Below are positions 60,201 to 64,000 of a DNA stretch of 64,000 nucleotides, one piece after another. Position 1 is the stretch's first letter; the number at the start of each line of letters is the position of its first letter. Where the stretch lies: contig CM019218.1 of the NCBI GenBank assembly GCA_009741485.1, positions 44,850,840-44,914,839 on the forward strand. The letters are read 5' to 3'. Made by a program: the position numbers and the translations under genes. Source of the DNA: Malurus cyaneus samueli (taxonomy: Eukaryota; Chordata; Aves; Passeriformes; Maluridae). The notes beneath the pieces were generated by a model, which saw nothing but the letters and a program-made list of their open reading frames with translations, made no database searches and was not told the origin of the DNA.

Positions 60201-61720
60201 AACTATCCAAATTTAGCCAACTTGCTAAAAATCCCATCTTGCACTTGCCTGGGAGAGACCTGTCAGTTCTGCAAGGGTTCTGCCAGTACTGAACATAACA
60301 CTGTTTCCAGGGAAAAGAGACTCTAGCTGCAGGTCCCACCCAGCAGCTATATACAAACTGCCTTCAAATGTCATTTTGATGAAAACATCTGGAATTGGCT
60401 AAATTGACTTTTCACTTCTCCATTTTCTAAAAATCATCGACATGAAAGGAGAAATGTTGGAAAGTTCCAAATATTTCTAGTCGTGATAGAATTTTATTAT
60501 TTAGTGAAACTGAAGACAGACAAATGAAGCATTCCTTTTAAATATTACGAAGTCTAACATTAATGGTAGGAAGTGCCAAAAGCAGAGATTCTGTACAGAT
60601 TTTGTGCATGTGAATTCAAATTCACAAGCTTTATATACTAACATGAATTCTTGCCCCCACATCCTGAATATCTCACGAATTCATACTATATTGCTTAAGA
60701 TTTAGCCAGTACATTTTTTTCTCACATATCAGATGAATAGAGACTAATTCTACGGAAAATGTTGACTTCATTTGTACAAACAAAAGAAGTGTGAATTAGC
60801 TTCTCATTGGAACTGTTCTTCCAGAGAGATAAGACAGTTTGCATGCAACATTCAGCATCCATTAATTATATGAGGATCTTAAAAACCAAACAAATAAAAA
60901 ATCATAGAGGTATTCAGTAGGTCCCATACAAAGTTTTCAAGAAGCTGTTTCAAAAAATTTGGTTTTTTTTAACACACTTAAATTTTTGCATCAATTCTCT
61001 TAGGTAATTTTCCTTGCTGCTAGTCTGTTATGATTTTTCTTATCAATTATCAAAGAAATGTAAAAGTAACCATAGCTTACACATTACTTTAAATGTTAAA
61101 AATATAGGCTGCTTAAAACATTAACCTTTTTCTTTTCTTCTCTTTCTTTCAATAATGTGTCCTTATCCACTAATTTAACCACGGTTGGAAGTCCTAAAGA
61201 AGCAAAAAGAGATGGATTAGTTTCTTCATTAGTCAAAGATAAATGTATTCACCCTATGATAACTGTTTTCTTTTTGCACATTGAATCAACTATAACTCAG
61301 TGACTTGCTCAAAAGTGACTAAGAAATTAAATGCTATACAAAAAGAGGAAAAATGTTGCAATACATATTTTTTTATTCTGTATATGTATTCCCATATACA
61401 GTTCTGTAACATCTATTCAGACATATATATACCATTATATGTGGTACATCTTATGGACTGTTATATATAATATATAGGAGATACATATGGTGCACATATG
61501 ATATAATATGGTACAGCTTTGCAATCCCTGAGTTTATTGAATTATTTCAGATTAGCCTTGCCAGTTTGTTTTCCCACTTCTTAGGAAGTGGTTTGTTATA
61601 AAACCAGCTTCTACAAAGTTTCAGGAGATAAATGTGTACCTTCATGATCTTCGAATCGAACTCCAAGTTCAGGCAGGATGTCATCCCGGAGAGCATCACT
61701 CAACTGCAGCACTTCAGTTA
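57117..61720 (-). CDS. CARS1: CARS1, cysteinyl-tRNA synthetase, C-terminal five coding exons (partial)
   Basis: This cytoplasmic enzyme charges tRNA-Cys with cysteine. Only its last part, about 142 residues (roughly a fifth of the protein), is in the window. Five exons with canonical borders join in frame. They cover the end of the anticodon-binding region ([34 protein letters not shown]), a long lysine/glutamate-rich segment likely to be helical, and the eukaryote-specific C-terminal extension ([36 protein letters not shown]) ending NGSAN. The catalytic Rossmann fold with its HIGH and KMSKS motifs would be encoded beyond the right edge. The position next to NAP1L4 in the same orientation agrees with human 11p15. 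Confidence 0.95.
58332..58415 (-). CDS. CARS1: CARS1 internal exon
   Basis: 84 bases, 28 residues ([20 protein letters not shown] and KYSMFDEN). Acceptor ATTACAG, donor GTAAGA. It splices in phase 0 on both sides. Confidence 0.94.
59716..59775 (-). CDS. CARS1: CARS1 internal exon, Lys/Glu-rich
   Basis: 60 bases, 20 residues, [20 protein letters not shown]. It matches the charged segment of mammalian CARS1. Acceptor CTCACAG, donor GTAAGT. Because it is a multiple of three, skipping would keep the frame. Confidence 0.9.
61126..61193 (-). CDS. CARS1: CARS1 internal exon
   Basis: 68 bases encoding [20 protein letters not shown] plus KK. Acceptor TTCTTTAG. The donor is GTTAAT, a weak 5' splice site, but the reading frame joins correctly to the next exon. 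Confidence 0.92.
61378..61510. repeat. TA-rich low-complexity stretch with hairpin
   Basis: ATATA-rich sequence in a CARS1 intron. It opens with a perfect 9-base inverted repeat, CTGTATATG (61378-61386) and CATATACAG (61393-61401), around a 6-base loop. Confidence 0.7.
61640..61720 (-). CDS. CARS1: CARS1 internal exon, first visible
   Basis: 81 bases, beginning in phase 1 and encoding [20 protein letters not shown] and RFEDHE. Acceptor TCTGTAG, donor GTACAC. The preceding exon was not found before the window edge. Confidence 0.93.
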
Positions 61721-64000
61721 CTACAGAGCATGAAAAATATTTTTAGTGAAATAAGATTTGGCCAAAGTATACTTTTAGTCAGCTATATAGTTACTATATG
61801 GCAATTAGGAAAATGCTACTCTCTCACATAAGAGAGAGAAAAGTATTTTGTTTCAAAGTGACAAATAAGTAAGTTCTGCCTTATTCTAGCTACACAGAGC
61901 AGCAGCATGTTTCTTTGCAGGGACCTGAAAACCATAAATTTCTTCCAAGATACTCTCACTGTTCCTGAAAGGGAACAGAAAGTCCAAGGCAATTCAGAAA
62001 TGATGTCAGGGTACAGTGGAAGGGTGTATGATTCAGGAAGATCCTTACGGTTGCTGTAGGATGTGCAATAAGAAAGGCTAAAAACCTAATTTTAGAAAAA
62101 TCGCAAATTAACATATCTGGTGCTAAATCTAACAGTGCCCTTTGGAGGACTGTGATTTTGTTGATTTGATAATGACACATACATTTCCCAGAGAACTCTA
62201 ATCCCAACATCCTCGTTTTATTTCAAGCAAATTAGTTGCAGCAGAATGGAGAACATTGGTTTGGCTTTCTGCATGGTGATCAGGACATCATGGCTAATAC
62301 TTTTTTTTCCCTTGCAAACTCATCAAAAAGCCTTTGATGACAGCAAATGGTTAAGAACTTAAAATTTAGCTGAAATCATAGCTGAGTAGTCACATTAGCA
62401 AATACAGTTTTGTGCTTTTAATGTAAACGTATTAGCTTTAGAAGGACTCCAAACACTAGCCATTGTAAGGGGAAAACAAATCTTCATAAAAGCTAATTTT
62501 TTGGATGAGAAATCGTAGGAGCTGAGAAGCAGCAGAACAGTTAAGAGGAACTAAATGTATCAAGGAGATCCAGTATGTTACTGTTGTGAATTCAGTGGCA
62601 TTTTTTATAGGCAGTCTGATATTTGGGAGGAACACTTACCAAGTGTGACAAGACAGACACTTGGATTAGATGTGCTTATAATAAACAAATGTTCTCCCTT
62701 TCACCAATTCTTAGCTGGCTAAACCTAAGAAGTAATCAGGGTCTCAAAGATATTAATAGGCAGTGGAAGCTCCCATCCAGGCAGTTTCCTAAACACTGCA
62801 CCTTCTGGTAGACACAAGCACCATCCCTGAGCCTTCATCACTTCCACAACTCTCAGAGAGCTGCAAGTGAACAGAGCACTATCCTAAAACCATAAAAAGG
62901 AACACCCTGTTTCAGTGCATGTTAGTGTTCTGTGGCTCTCTCTCTGCACAGGAAACCACTGCAGTGCACAGAACCTCTTTTGTCTGCAGTAAACAGAATC
63001 GCTGTGTTTCCTGATCCAGAGCAGTCACACACAGTGAACCACAGCCATGTTTGATGCAACTCTAAAAAAGCCATTAAGATAAACCAGGGATAAGATTACC
63101 TCACTGGCTGGTAACACTAAAAGTGTTTGCTCTAACCTAGGCAAAGGAATTACATATCAAAACTGTATCAGAACCACCTACTGCTTGCTCATTGAAACAG
63201 CATCTGCACAGTTATAGATGTTTACTTATCTAAAATCATGAATAATTGAAAGCTGATGAAGAAATCCATCCAGGAGTAATGTATAATGAAACAAGTATTA
63301 TTTATGAGAGGACACATTCTCTGATCAACCCTGACATCCAGAGGAGTCAGACTGTGCTTCTTAAGGCTGGAGTGTGCATGCTCTTTGCATGTGGTACCTC
63401 CAGAACAAAGATATTCAAGGATTGGGTAGGGGGTTGTTTATGGGCTGCCTCAAGGCACAAGGAGGCTCTCACTGAGGACAGTGACCATGTAGACAGAGTT
63501 CAGACATGGACACCTTTACCATGGGGCACTCAACTCAAGCAGGTGTCCAGAGGTTGGGAACCAACAACTGAAGGACTTGCTCTTGTTTAAACATCGGAGT
63601 AACGATTTGTTCATAAGAATTCTTCCCAAGCACTGGGAGCTGCACTGGACCATAGATCTGCTCCACTGTGCATCCTTGCAGAGACAAATATATGGGGTTT
63701 TCGTGGTCAGATATTCAACCAAAACATCAGGATGTGCAAGTTAGAGATGCTCTGAGCAACCAATCATTGACTAGATCCAGTTTGATTGTTACTGTTCAGT
63801 GTATTCCAAGCAAAAAATCACTACCTTCCAAGTAGCAGAAGCAGAGTTCAGAGTCTTTGCCAGCTGAACAGGTTACCAGACACTACAAGTAATTTTGTAT
63901 TTCTGTGTAATATACGGGTTACTTGTATGTTTTATGCATAAAAAATGCCCTGTTTTGCTTTCAAGTACAAATCCCAGTGTCAAAGAAAACAAGAATCAAA
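61721..64000 (-). other. CARS1: CARS1 intron, open at the right edge
   Basis: Presumed intronic because the exon ending at 61720 begins inside a codon. No CARS1-like exon was recognised up to 64000. Donor-like GTAAG or GTA signals at about 62636, 63085 and 63823 did not give matching peptides. Confidence 0.55.

Noticed and set aside
63820..63900. Further CARS1 exon before a GTAGTG donor
   Set aside because: The frame compatible with the exon at 61720 gives a peptide without similarity to cysteinyl-tRNA synthetase.
1..64000. CRISPR array, tRNA, rRNA or prokaryotic operon
   Set aside because: No regularly spaced repeats, cloverleaf sequence with A/B boxes, or rRNA segments were noticed, and the genes are intron-split vertebrate genes.

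Overview
This window is vertebrate nuclear DNA, almost certainly from a bird. Genes are split by GT/AG introns. The recognisable interspersed repeats are CR1 LINEs of the avian kind, and mammalian SINE or L1 sequence was not seen. Species cannot be fixed from the sequence.

The gene order is SLC22A18 (+), PHLDA2 (-), NAP1L4 (-), CARS1 (-). This is the order and orientation of the distal part of the human 11p15.5 KCNQ1/CDKN1C imprinted domain (from memory of the human map). Coordinates 1-3735 hold the 3' end of SLC22A18, with only the last coding exon recognised. After about 1.4 kb of intergenic DNA, PHLDA2 occupies about 5160-6570. It is a one-coding-exon gene with a spliced 3'UTR, inside a CpG island, and an 18-19 bp tandem repeat of about 11 copies lies just upstream of its promoter. 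Coordinates 6912-23.4 kb are GC-rich intergenic DNA with a loose run of AP-1-type motifs and one CR1 copy.

NAP1L4 runs leftward from a CpG-island promoter near 51.4-51.6 kb to a 3'UTR near 23.4 kb. All 14 coding exons can be placed, and they join in frame into a 383-residue protein. Its introns are AT-rich and hold a CR1 copy, two copies of a short unclassified repeat, long A/T runs and a perfect CRE palindrome. An old CR1 fragment abuts the outer edge of the CpG island (51.77-52.36 kb). After an AT-rich intergenic stretch, the last five coding exons of CARS1 lie at 57.1-61.7 kb, and the rest of that gene is beyond the right edge.

The genes do not form a pathway. SLC22A18 is a membrane transporter of the major facilitator superfamily, PHLDA2 a small PH-domain growth regulator, NAP1L4 a histone chaperone and CARS1 cysteinyl-tRNA synthetase. 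Their shared interest is conserved synteny with a domain that is imprinted in mammals but not known to be imprinted in birds. I found no evidence of a new biological system. The points most worth a second look are the PHLDA2 promoter minisatellite, the AP-1 motif run, the CR1/CpG-island junction, and the paired repeat in the NAP1L4 introns.
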